Source: a virus. From it: 45,003 bases of DNA. Made by a program: the position numbers and the translations under genes. Shown in pieces: positions 1 to 6,407 of the stretch. The notes below the pieces were generated by a model. The model was not told where the DNA came from and ran no database searches. It saw only the letters and a program-made list of their open reading frames with translations. Each line of letters begins with the position of its first letter. The first letter of the stretch is position 1. The DNA is taken from positions 1-45,003 of IMG/VR virus record IMGVR_UViG_3300031785_000010; one strand, 5' to 3'.

Positions 1-327
1 AGCTATGACCTGGATTAAATCCTTGTCAGTATAATTATTGCGAGTAGGTAAGTAAGCGCTGGTTGTTAAATCCTCTGTGTAGGCTTCATATGGCCCTAAG
101 ATCTCATGCTGGACCTTCCAGGTCTCATAGTTTTTCCAACCGTTGTAGGTGTCTTTGCACTCTTTTGAAATTTTTTCCATATTTTTTGCTTTTAAATATT
201 TTTTATAATCTTCTTTAACTTCATTTAATGTTTCTTCAAGGTCTGTTAGTTCATAATCAAACACTGAGCTTTTCATCCAACGTGCAACTGAGTCTAATGT
301 TTCAATTGCTTTTTCTTTATGTGTCAT
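1..327 (-). CDS. Hypothetical small early protein, C-terminus beyond the left edge
   Basis: The reading frame starts at ATG 327 on the minus strand and stays open for 109 codons to the window edge, so the C-terminal part is missing. The protein begins MTHKEKAIETLDSVARWMKS and has a charged helical N-terminal half. It then carries a YNGWKNYETWKVQHE stretch (about residues 61-75), a kind of motif I associate with short uncharacterised phage proteins. Its start codon overlaps the stop of the upstream gene as ATGA, implying translational coupling as the third member of a minus-strand operon. No enzymatic motif, signal peptide or membrane segment is visible. The function is unknown; an early or host-takeover role is only a guess from strand and position. 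Confidence 0.6.
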   Translation of the reverse strand, partial: MTHKEKAIETLDSVARWMKSSVFDYELTDLEETLNEVKEDYKKYLKAKNMEKISKECKDTYNGWKNYETWKVQHEILGPYEAYTEDLTTSAYLPTRNNYTDKDLIQVIA

Positions 328-506
328 AATTGATTTATTATTTTATTTTTTAATTCATTTACAAATTCTATGTATCTATCTCCTGATAAATTTTCAGTGT
401 ATTCGTTGCCATCTGTTTGCCACGCAATTGTTTCTTGTATGTATTCACTAACAACTGGTGTGATCTCATCGGCTAAATGTTCTAATGCTTTTTCTTTATT
501 TTTCAT
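324..506 (-). CDS. Hypothetical small protein (60 aa), middle gene of a coupled operon
   Basis: This 60-residue acidic, probably helical protein begins MKNKEKALEHLADEITPVVS. Its N-terminus resembles that of the next gene downstream (both have a KEKA motif just after the start), so the two could be distant paralogues. The start overlaps the previous stop by ATGA and the stop overlaps the next start by ATGA, which makes a tightly coupled three-gene unit. No Shine-Dalgarno sequence is needed or seen. I recognise no family. The double overlap and biased amino-acid composition support it as a real gene. Confidence 0.6.
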   Translation of the reverse strand: MKNKEKALEHLADEITPVVSEYIQETIAWQTDGNEYTENLSGDRYIEFVNELKNKIINQL

Positions 507-700
507 AATTTTACTTTATCAAGTTGGTTATAAATTTCATCTATATAGATTTCAATTTCAGACGAGCTATGATATTCTAGCATCGTTTTAAGTATGGTTA
601 ATTTAGCCAGGCATTTGCCTATATCAGTTGCTCTATCAAATCTTTGGTCTTGGACAGGTTTTTGTGTCTTATCTAAATGGTAATTAATAGTGTCTTGCAT
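503..700 (-). CDS. Hypothetical small protein (65 aa), first gene of a coupled operon
   Basis: This 65-residue protein begins MQDTINYHLDKTQKPVQDQR and ends in an acidic, Ile-rich helix-like segment. It is the promoter-proximal gene of the minus-strand trio and overlaps the following gene by ATGA. The 95 bp between it and the next upstream gene contain no obvious Shine-Dalgarno sequence, and I do not find the 36-bp promoter-like element there. It may be transcribed from a promoter I cannot define or by read-through from 918. No domain is recognised and the function is unknown. Confidence 0.55.
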   Translation of the reverse strand: MQDTINYHLDKTQKPVQDQRFDRATDIGKCLAKLTILKTMLEYHSSSEIEIYIDEIYNQLDKVKL

Positions 701-795
701 CGTTTAAGGGTGTTAATTAGTTTGTATATTTATTTTGTCTTAGTGTTGTAATGATTAATGTGTATGTACATTAAATTATTTTTCGTTTAACTTTA

Positions 796-918
796 TTATA
801 TTTTTTCTAATTCATTAAATAATTTAAGGCTTAATTCTTCAATAGCAGACCATTTATCTTGTCTTTTTATAGTATCTATGGCATATTGTAATGTGTTCAA
901 ATCAATTTTATTTTTCAT
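796..918 (-). CDS. Hypothetical very small protein (40 aa)
   Basis: A minus-strand frame of 41 codons starts at ATG 918 and ends with TAA at 796-798. The product begins MKNKIDLNTLQYAIDTIKRQ and is probably one or two amphipathic helices. Two things support it. It begins with the MKNK/MTHK-type start seen in its neighbours, and it lies about 20 bp downstream of the promoter-like element at 939-974, which is shared with the other minus-strand unit. No family is recognised. Its small size keeps the confidence moderate. Confidence 0.45.
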   Translation of the reverse strand: MKNKIDLNTLQYAIDTIKRQDKWSAIEELSLKLFNELEKI

Positions 919-938
919 AATTATATATTTTAAATTTA

Positions 939-974
939 TTATATTATCAGATCACTAACGTATTTTTTTTGCAA
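939..974 (-). promoter_or_regulatory. 36-bp promoter-like element, copy 1
   Basis: Read on the minus strand, this element starts TTGCAAAAAAAATACGT and ends TGATAATATAA. A second copy with the same length and the same conserved ends lies at 1422-1457. Each copy sits 20-30 bp upstream of the start codon of a minus-strand gene. The outer blocks look like a -35 (TTGCAA) and a -10 (GATAAT) box, but the spacer is about 20 bp, longer than the sigma70 norm, so part of the conservation may be an operator. Confidence 0.5.
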
Positions 975-976
975 GG

Positions 977-993
977 CTTCGATTCGGTCGAAG
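977..993. other. Small perfect hairpin in a GC-rich island
   Basis: CTTCGA and TCGAAG form a 6-bp stem with a 5-nt loop. An 8-bp palindrome GGTCGACC lies just beyond at 1001-1008. The island (about 971-1020) is much richer in G and C than the surrounding DNA and lies between the stop of the 1022-1174 gene and the promoter-like element. It lacks a U-run in either orientation, so it is not a canonical terminator. It could be a processing site or a protein-binding site. Confidence 0.3.
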
Positions 994-1021
994 ATAGTGA
1001 GGTCGACCGGGAGTGTGAGGT

Positions 1022-1174
1022 TTAAAGTGTTTTAGCTATCTTAATTAGATTACTTGGACTTTTATTTACTTCATGCAAATACCAGGTACCTCCACGCTCT
1101 GTCCAAAGCTCCCACATATTTATTGTTAAAGATCCTCGGATTTCCCAATTAGTAATGCTGTGTATAGTTTTCAT
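1022..1174 (-). CDS. Hypothetical small protein (50 aa)
   Basis: A minus-strand frame from ATG 1174 to TAA 1022-1024 encodes 50 residues beginning MKTIHSITNWEIRGSLTINM. It is rich in Trp and aromatic residues (WELW, GGTWYLHEV), consistent with a small compact beta-rich protein. It starts 6 bp after the stop of the 70-residue gene at 1181-1393, so the two probably share the promoter-like element at 1422-1457. No family is recognised. Spacing and composition support a real gene. Confidence 0.5.
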   Translation of the reverse strand: MKTIHSITNWEIRGSLTINMWELWTERGGTWYLHEVNKSPSNLIKIAKTL

Positions 1175-1180
1175 AGTTTT

Positions 1181-1393
1181 TTATTTTTTTAAATTTTCTA
1201 TTTCTTCCAAAGTTGTATTTTCAATTTGATATAATAAATCTTTAATTAAATCTTCATAATTTTCATTATCTTCTAAATCACATTCATTATAAACAAACAT
1301 TTCTACACTTTCCTTCATTTTTTCATTTCCTTCACTTTCTTTTAAAAGTTGGAAAAAATCTAAAGTTTCTGGATTCCAATAAAAAGTTTTCAT
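1181..1393 (-). CDS. Hypothetical acidic protein (70 aa)
   Basis: This 70-residue protein begins MKTFYWNPETLDFFQLLKES. It is strongly acidic, with clusters such as ECDLEDNENYEDL, and is probably all-helical. It is the first gene after the promoter-like element at 1422-1457, 29 bp from the start codon, and is followed after 6 bp by the 50-residue gene. Small acidic phage early proteins often act as DNA mimics or host-protein inhibitors, but nothing here proves that role. The function is unknown. Confidence 0.55.
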   Translation of the reverse strand: MKTFYWNPETLDFFQLLKESEGNEKMKESVEMFVYNECDLEDNENYEDLIKDLLYQIENTTLEEIENLKK

Positions 1394-1421
1394 ATTATAT
1401 TTTATTAATTATTAATTATAT

Positions 1422-1457
1422 TTATATTATCAAATAGACTACGTATTTTTTTTGCAA
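1422..1457 (-). promoter_or_regulatory. 36-bp promoter-like element, copy 2
   Basis: On the minus strand this copy shares TTGCAAAAAAAATACGT and TGATAATATAA with copy 1 at 939-974 at identical spacing, while the middle 8 bp differ. It precedes the start of the 1181-1393 gene by 29 bp. Conserved ends with a variable centre fit a promoter or a bipartite operator. Confidence 0.5.
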
Positions 1458-1550
1458 AAGATCTACAAACTTTCTTAAAAAAAATTTTAAATAGTGTGTG
1501 TAATTTTTAAAAAAAAGTCTAAAAATATTTTCTTAATTAAAAAAAAAGAC
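1441..1550. other. Phased A/T-tracts, possible intrinsic DNA bend
   Basis: Homopolymer A or T tracts of 8-9 bp are centred near 1449.5, 1480.5, 1512.5 and 1543. The spacings of about 31, 32 and 30.5 bp are close to three helical turns, and a further A5 lies one turn away at 1521-1525. Such phasing is expected to curve DNA. It lies between the leftward and rightward transcription units in a stretch without genes (1394-1767). Confidence 0.35.
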
Positions 1551-1571
1551 TAGGGGGTGGTGTTTTAAAAT

Positions 1572-1619
1572 ATGGGTTTGTGTAACGTGCTGATTGTCAA
1601 ATACATACGCGCAACCCAT
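1572..1619. repeat. Inverted repeat around a weak promoter candidate
   Basis: ATGGGTT at 1572-1578 and AACCCAT at 1613-1619 are perfect inverted 7-mers separated by 34 bp. Between and across them, TTGTCA (1594-1599) is followed after 17 bp by CATTAT (1617-1622), a weak sigma70-like pair pointing right. The layout parallels the stronger module at 1651-1703. It may be a tandem promoter or an operator; a folded RNA is less likely because the inner part does not pair well. Confidence 0.3.
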
Positions 1620-1650
1620 TATTTCTCAATATCTTATAGTTTTTTTAGTG

Positions 1651-1703
1651 AAGTGTGACAAAAGCTTATTAAATATATATAATAGCACCCTATCGTCACA
1701 CTT
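1651..1703 (+). promoter_or_regulatory. Rightward sigma70-like promoter flanked by an inverted repeat
   Basis: GTGACA (1655-1660) and TATAAT (1678-1683) are separated by exactly 17 bp. The perfect 9-bp inverted repeat AAGTGTGAC (1651-1659) and GTCACACTT (1695-1703) has one arm over the -35 box and the other around the expected start of transcription. This is the best rightward promoter candidate in the window and would serve the plus-strand genes from 1768 on. The repeat is placed like an operator for a dimeric repressor or activator. Confidence 0.5.
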
Positions 1704-1767
1704 ATGTAAAATTTGTAAGATGCACGTAACTTAAGTGATTATAAAAAGAAGGTAATTATATTTAATT

Positions 1768-1965
1768 ATGAAAAAAAATGAAGTTCTCATTAAGTCCAAT
1801 GGTCTGAGAAACGAATTAAAAGAGATACGGAAGAGTATCGACAAACTAACTAACGCGCTTATTAAAATAAATAACGCACAAACAAACACACATGAAAACA
1901 ACAATAATAACATTGCTAGCGATGACGATAGTATCGTGCGCAACAACGCGAGAAGCAAAGATTAA
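1768..1965 (+). CDS. Hypothetical small coiled-coil protein, overlaps a lipoprotein gene
   Basis: This 65-residue protein begins MKKNEVLIKSNGLRNELKEI. Residues 1-40 look like a charged helical or coiled-coil segment. The C-terminal third is Asn/Asp-rich low complexity and is encoded by DNA that also encodes the next gene's signal peptide in another frame. It is the first gene after the promoter candidate at 1651-1703, with AAGAAGG about 14 nt upstream of the start, one of the few purine-rich leaders here. It has no membrane segment, so it is not a standard inner-membrane spanin despite the overlap with a lipoprotein. Function unknown. Confidence 0.5.
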   Translation: MKKNEVLIKSNGLRNELKEIRKSIDKLTNALIKINNAQTNTHENNNNNIASDDDSIVRNNARSKD

Positions 1966-2083
1966 AAAGTTTAAAGAGCTAACTAAAGACATGCATATTG
2001 AAACAAAAGAAGAAACACGGCTTGTCCAACTCTTGTATTTAAATATAGTAAACAATAAAAAAGAATATTATGAAAGCAATTAA
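1892..2083 (+). CDS. Small lipoprotein, o-spanin-like candidate
   Basis: The protein is 63 residues. It begins MKTTIITLLAMTIVSCATTR, a short positive N-terminus, a hydrophobic core and an IVSC lipobox with the acceptor Cys at position 16. The mature part would be about 48 residues, charged and helical. It overlaps the preceding gene by 74 nt in another frame and the following gene by 14 nt. A tiny lipoprotein overlapping an upstream gene is the usual arrangement of phage outer-membrane spanins, which help disrupt the Gram-negative envelope at lysis. The usual inner-membrane partner is not the overlapped gene, so the role remains an inference; superinfection exclusion is an alternative. Confidence 0.5.
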   Translation: MKTTIITLLAMTIVSCATTREAKIKKFKELTKDMHIETKEETRLVQLLYLNIVNNKKEYYESN

Positions 2084-2258
2084 AGGAATGCCTATGTTTT
2101 CTCCTGTAAAAGGTAATGCATTTGGAAAAGCAATGGCCGATGCCGGTGGAGATTACGAAAAAGCAAAAGCAATATTAGACAACGATGTTGCTACTATGAA
2201 GATCCAATATGGTACAGGATCGCCTACTACACTTAAAAATAGTAAAATATTTAAATAA
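2070..2258 (+). CDS. Hypothetical small protein (62 aa)
   Basis: This 62-residue protein begins MKAIKGMPMFSPVKGNAFGK and contains a short helical segment, GDYEKAKAILDND. It overlaps the end of the lipoprotein gene by 14 nt and ends 6 bp before the first fibre gene, so it belongs to the same rightward transcript. Composition (K, G, A, M) resembles small phage virion-associated proteins, but no family is recognised and no membrane segment or catalytic motif is visible. Confidence 0.45.
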   Translation: MKAIKGMPMFSPVKGNAFGKAMADAGGDYEKAKAILDNDVATMKIQYGTGSPTTLKNSKIFK

Positions 2259-2264
2259 CAGCAA

Positions 2265-3320
2265 ATGGCAGTAATATATTCCTATCCTAAGGCAACTCCG
2301 ACCTCAGCGGACCTGCTTATAGGTACGTTAACATCAGATGCAAGTGGAGAAAACCCAACTAAAAGCTTTAGTATAGCAGATATTATAGGTTTAGTACCCG
2401 CAGCAGGAACAGGAGGTACTGTTACTTCTGTTGGATTAACTAATACCGATACTTTTTTAACTATAAGTAACTCTCCTATTACAACTGCTGGTAATATAAA
2501 TATAAATCTTACAAATAATGGAGGTACGCCTAGTAATACTACATTTTATAGAGGAGACGGGCAATGGGCAGCACCAGTAGGTACAGGTAATCAAAAAACA
2601 TATGCATTAAGTTCTCAGTCAAATGCATTAAATACTGATGTTATTTTAACAGAAACAGATAGCACGGGCGCTACTGTACAATCTGTGGTTAAATTAATAC
2701 CTAACGCACCTATATCAATAGCTAATAATAATTCAAATAGTGAAATTACTATTGGTAGTTCGGCACTTACTAGTATAACAGCCGCATCGGCCGCAGGCAC
2801 AGCTACAGCACCGTCATTTATTGTTATAGACAGCTCAGCTCCAGCAACACCTACTATAGCGCTTACAGCTGCAGGGCTTGGTACACCGGCGGCAAACTAT
2901 TCATTACGCGGTGATGGGACTTGGGGGTTAATAACAAGCGGTGGTACTATGAGCAGCTGGAATTTAACTGCTGATTCTGGAACACCTGAACAAGTAGACA
3001 ACGCAGAAACAGTAACTATTACAGGTGGTTCGGGTATAGACACATCAGTAGCTTCAACTAATACAGTAACGGTTGCATTAGCATCTACAGTGCCACAAAC
3101 AATAGCTGCAGGAGTTACCTCACAAGTTTATGATGCTGCAAATACTACTAAGAATTTATCAATAAGTGGTACTCAAAGTACAACAATATCATTATTAAAT
3201 GTATTATCAAATTCCACAGATGCATATACAACCCCTAAAGTAAATAATGTAATTTCATTAACACAAACAGAATATAATGGAATTACTCCAGATGCGAACA
3301 CTCTTTATATTATAGTATAA
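2265..3320 (+). CDS. Tail fibre / adhesin protein with SYP-ATP anchor
   Basis: This 351-residue Ser/Thr/Ala/Gly-rich protein has the repetitive beta composition typical of trimeric phage fibres. The N-terminus MAVIYSYPKATPTSADLLIG matches that of the 605-residue fibre at 4589 (MAIINSYPLATPETTDLVLG), including a shared TKSFS-A segment near residue 33, so both probably attach to the same virion site. Two RGDG-W repeats (FYRGDGQWA near residue 93 and LRGDGTW near residue 217) are common in phage fibre shafts. The C-terminus ends PDANTLYIIV, a short hydrophobic cap. It is followed directly by the next start codon (TAA then ATG). The receptor is unknown. Confidence 0.7.
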   Translation: MAVIYSYPKATPTSADLLIGTLTSDASGENPTKSFSIADIIGLVPAAGTGGTVTSVGLTNTDTFLTISNSPITTAGNININLTNNGGTPSNTTFYRGDGQWAAPVGTGNQKTYALSSQSNALNTDVILTETDSTGATVQSVVKLIPNAPISIANNNSNSEITIGSSALTSITAASAAGTATAPSFIVIDSSAPATPTIALTAAGLGTPAANYSLRGDGTWGLITSGGTMSSWNLTADSGTPEQVDNAETVTITGGSGIDTSVASTNTVTVALASTVPQTIAAGVTSQVYDAANTTKNLSISGTQSTTISLLNVLSNSTDAYTTPKVNNVISLTQTEYNGITPDANTLYIIV

Positions 3321-4568
3321 ATGCCATCTTCAAATATATATTTAGGATCAAACCAAATTTTAGAGGCTCAAGGAAGTAGGAGGATGTACTTAGGTACTCA
3401 GCTAATATGTAAAGCATACCTTGGTTCAAACTTAGTATTTGATAATTGTGGGTATATTCCATATACTACAACTATGCTATACAGCGGTGGTGTTAGTGGT
3501 GATGCTATTGGATATAGTATTTCAGGAAATACCTCTGGATCTACAGTTTCAGGACAAGGAGGTGTTGATACATATTCTTTTACAACAAGTGTAAGTACAG
3601 CAAACGGTTATTCAGGTAACCCTACAGTAAACGGTAGTGCATCTTCAACTTTATCAGGTACCATACCAATAGGTGGTTCTACCGTATATATGAATTTTGC
3701 AGGCTCAGTTACTCCACCTGCTCCACCTACCTTTACTGATACTTATGTAGCTGCGACAGATTCAGGGTTAAGTTCAGGGAATACATCAGTATCGCCAACT
3801 TCGGTTACCGGTGTTCAAAATGCCACATCAGAAGCAACATGGACTTTTACAGGAAGTGCTAGTTATACATATTCAAATATGCAAATAAACGTTGGAGGTT
3901 CTTTATATAGCATGTCAGGAGGGCCAACTTCTTACACATATACAAATACTGGTAATACAATATCTAGTTCAGATAGAACAATAACTGGTACTGTACAAGG
4001 AACTCAAACATTAAATACAAGTAATCACGTAATAAATCTTTCTCAAGTAATTGGAGGTTTAGGTGCTTCTTATACAGATACTGAATATGGTATTTCAGGT
4101 AGCAATATTACGGCTGTAACTGGCAGCTTAACAGGTAATTTAAATTCAGGTAGTGTTTCAGTTGAAATTAACGGAACAGGCACTGCAACTATAGTTATAG
4201 TATCATCTGCGGATGGAGGTTATTACTTAGTGGATAGTAATAGCACATCAACATCTATTACAGTTGGAACAGGATCACCTACAAATTTAACATTTAATAA
4301 TACTACTATAGAAACGGCACATACATCATATGGAAGTGGCCCTTATCAAAGTTTATCAGCAGCACAATTTGGTGGTGGTCCATCAATGACTTTTGAGTAT
4401 AACGGAGGTAGTGAAGGTGTAATGCCTGCGTATGGTAGTCGTGTATATACTAGTTGGATTCCGGCAAATTATCCAAATGTATTTAGTGGTGAATTAACTA
4501 GTTATAGATGGTATGTAGATGAAGAAAGTAATGTATTTTATTACTATAACGGAACATCAGCTCCATAA
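3321..4568 (+). CDS. Tail fibre-like protein with YLGSN N-terminal repeats
   Basis: The protein has 415 residues. Near the N-terminus are three short repeats (IYLGSNQI, MYLGTQL, AYLGSNLVF) within the first 40 residues, probably a beta-strand anchor. The rest is extremely Ser/Thr/Gly-rich with alternating polar residues, as in extended beta-helical or immunoglobulin-like fibre shafts. The C-terminus is aromatic (YRWYVDEESNVFYYYNG), a possible tip or trimerisation region. The start codon immediately follows the preceding stop, and the gene lies between two fibres sharing the other anchor, which supports a role in the adsorption apparatus. No enzymatic domain is visible. Confidence 0.6.
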   Translation: MPSSNIYLGSNQILEAQGSRRMYLGTQLICKAYLGSNLVFDNCGYIPYTTTMLYSGGVSGDAIGYSISGNTSGSTVSGQGGVDTYSFTTSVSTANGYSGNPTVNGSASSTLSGTIPIGGSTVYMNFAGSVTPPAPPTFTDTYVAATDSGLSSGNTSVSPTSVTGVQNATSEATWTFTGSASYTYSNMQINVGGSLYSMSGGPTSYTYTNTGNTISSSDRTITGTVQGTQTLNTSNHVINLSQVIGGLGASYTDTEYGISGSNITAVTGSLTGNLNSGSVSVEINGTGTATIVIVSSADGGYYLVDSNSTSTSITVGTGSPTNLTFNNTTIETAHTSYGSGPYQSLSAAQFGGGPSMTFEYNGGSEGVMPAYGSRVYTSWIPANYPNVFSGELTSYRWYVDEESNVFYYYNGTSAP

Positions 4569-4588
4569 AAAAATTTAAAAAATAAAAC

Positions 4589-6406
4589 ATGGCAATAATT
4601 AATAGCTATCCATTAGCTACCCCCGAAACAACAGACTTAGTATTAGGTACTAAAAAAGGTAGTAACGGTAGAAATCAAACTAAAAGTTTTTCTGTAGCAA
4701 GCCTTCAAGCAATAACAGCCGGTGTAACTTCTATAACATCAAGTACGCCTACAACTATAACAATTGGGGGCACTTCTCAAATACCATCTATTGGTACTAT
4801 AACTGGCACAGTGCAAGATAACGGTACAGCTTTAGCAACGGGAGATCAAATATATGATTTTGTAACAGGTAAAATTACAGGTACAATAAATACAGTACCT
4901 ATATGGACAACTACAACTTCATTTGGTGATTCATTAATAAGTCAGGCAAACAATGGAGTTGTTATTAATGGTAATAGTACAGACGGTAAATTAACACTTA
5001 ATTGTTCTGCTGGTACTCACGGAGTAACCATACAAAGCCCAGCACATTCAGCTGGAGCTACATATACTTTAATATTGCCAACAACGACAGGTAGTGCAGG
5101 ACAGGTGCTTACTTCAGGTGGAGGGGCCACGGATCAATTAACTTGGTCAACAAATGGAAATGTTGGCGGAACAGGTACTCAAAATAAATTAGCTAAATGG
5201 AATAATTCTACCACGCTTGCTGACTCTAATATAGAAGATACAGGCACATTGGTAACTATATCTAGCGCGACTAAAGTAACAGGTGACTTAGAACTTGATG
5301 CAGACTTAATAGATATTAACGGAGCAACCGGTACAGCTGGTCAATTATTATCATCATTAGGTACTGGTAATGGTGTTGATTGGGTAGATGCACCAGTTAG
5401 TGGCGTTACAAGTTTAGATACAACTGATACAAATTTATTAACTATAACCGGTACAGGAGCAGGGCCATATACAGGAGCTGTTGTAGCTACTCCTAATACT
5501 GCAGCCGTATCATCAGCTTCAAATAATTTAGCAACAGGTGCGCAAATTCAAACAGCAATTAATGCAGCACTTGCTGGAGCAGTTACATTTAAAGGAACGT
5601 TTAATGCTAATACTGGTCAAATAACCGGTGGTAGCAACTATATATATAATCCAGGTGCTAGTTCAAATACTATAGCAATAGCCATAGGGGATATGTATAT
5701 TGTTAGTACAGGTGGTAATTTTTATGGTAATGCAGCAACACCATTAAATGTAGGAGATGAAGTTATAGCCGTATCTGCAGCTGGTATAGGTGCATCGGCT
5801 GAAAGTGATTGGAATGCGGTACCGTCAGCAGGCGGTGGTGTAACAGATGTTACTTCAGGTAATACCACTGCAATAGGTATAACACCAACAACAGGTAGTG
5901 TTGTAGTTACTTCAAATGCTTATGCTGGAGGTGCTAATGTAGGTCATGTACCATCTGGAGGAAGTGCAGGTAAATATTTAGATGGTGCATCAGGTGCTTG
6001 GACAACTTTACCAGCAGGAGATACATATACATTACAAGCCGGGGCTAAAGTATCTACTAGTGTCCCTTTGCAATTAGATGCAGCAGCAGGTACAGATTCA
6101 GTTGTTAATTTAAAAGAAGGTACTAATATAACTTTAACACAAAATAGTGCTACTGAAATTGAAATAGCTGCCGCAGGGGGTAGTAGCTTACCAACTAAAA
6201 CAGTTGATCAAACAACAATAGCAAATGCTACTACAGGAACAATAAATTTAAGTGTTACCCCATCTTCCGAAAATTATACTGATATGTATGTTTCCGGGGT
6301 ATATCAAAATAAATCTACATACACTTTATCAAGTAATACAATAACATTAGACGGAGGGGCATATTTTCCAAACGGTGCTATTGTAGAAGTAGTTTCAACA
6401 ACATAA
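4589..6406 (+). CDS. Tail fibre protein with SYP-ATP anchor
   Basis: This 605-residue protein has the same N-terminal anchor as the 2265 gene (MAIINSYPLATPETTDLVLG, then TKSFSVA), followed by a long Thr/Gly/Ser/Ala-rich shaft with recurring GTG, LTWS and TSGG motifs. The C-terminal domain carries VSGVYQNKSTYTLSSNTITL, a segment frequent at the ends of marine phage fibres and likely the receptor-facing head. It starts after a 20-bp A-rich leader without a Shine-Dalgarno sequence and is followed 1 bp later by the glycine-rich adhesin. Its paralogy with 2265 suggests alternative or hetero-assembled fibres. Confidence 0.7.
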   Translation: MAIINSYPLATPETTDLVLGTKKGSNGRNQTKSFSVASLQAITAGVTSITSSTPTTITIGGTSQIPSIGTITGTVQDNGTALATGDQIYDFVTGKITGTINTVPIWTTTTSFGDSLISQANNGVVINGNSTDGKLTLNCSAGTHGVTIQSPAHSAGATYTLILPTTTGSAGQVLTSGGGATDQLTWSTNGNVGGTGTQNKLAKWNNSTTLADSNIEDTGTLVTISSATKVTGDLELDADLIDINGATGTAGQLLSSLGTGNGVDWVDAPVSGVTSLDTTDTNLLTITGTGAGPYTGAVVATPNTAAVSSASNNLATGAQIQTAINAALAGAVTFKGTFNANTGQITGGSNYIYNPGASSNTIAIAIGDMYIVSTGGNFYGNAATPLNVGDEVIAVSAAGIGASAESDWNAVPSAGGGVTDVTSGNTTAIGITPTTGSVVVTSNAYAGGANVGHVPSGGSAGKYLDGASGAWTTLPAGDTYTLQAGAKVSTSVPLQLDAAAGTDSVVNLKEGTNITLTQNSATEIEIAAAGGSSLPTKTVDQTTIANATTGTINLSVTPSSENYTDMYVSGVYQNKSTYTLSSNTITLDGGAYFPNGAIVEVVSTT

Positions 6407-6407
6407 T

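Noticed and set aside
370-591. 73-codon plus-strand frame opposite the early genes
   Set aside because: It is antisense to two minus-strand genes linked by ATGA overlaps, and its Ser/Phe-rich product looks like a shadow.
977-1008. Rho-independent terminator for the minus-strand genes
   Set aside because: The hairpin is perfect but no U-run follows it on the minus strand; an A-run follows instead.
1572-1619. tRNA-like or folded RNA gene
   Set aside because: Only the outer 7 bp pair; there are no D, anticodon or T arms, and the interior does not fold well by eye.
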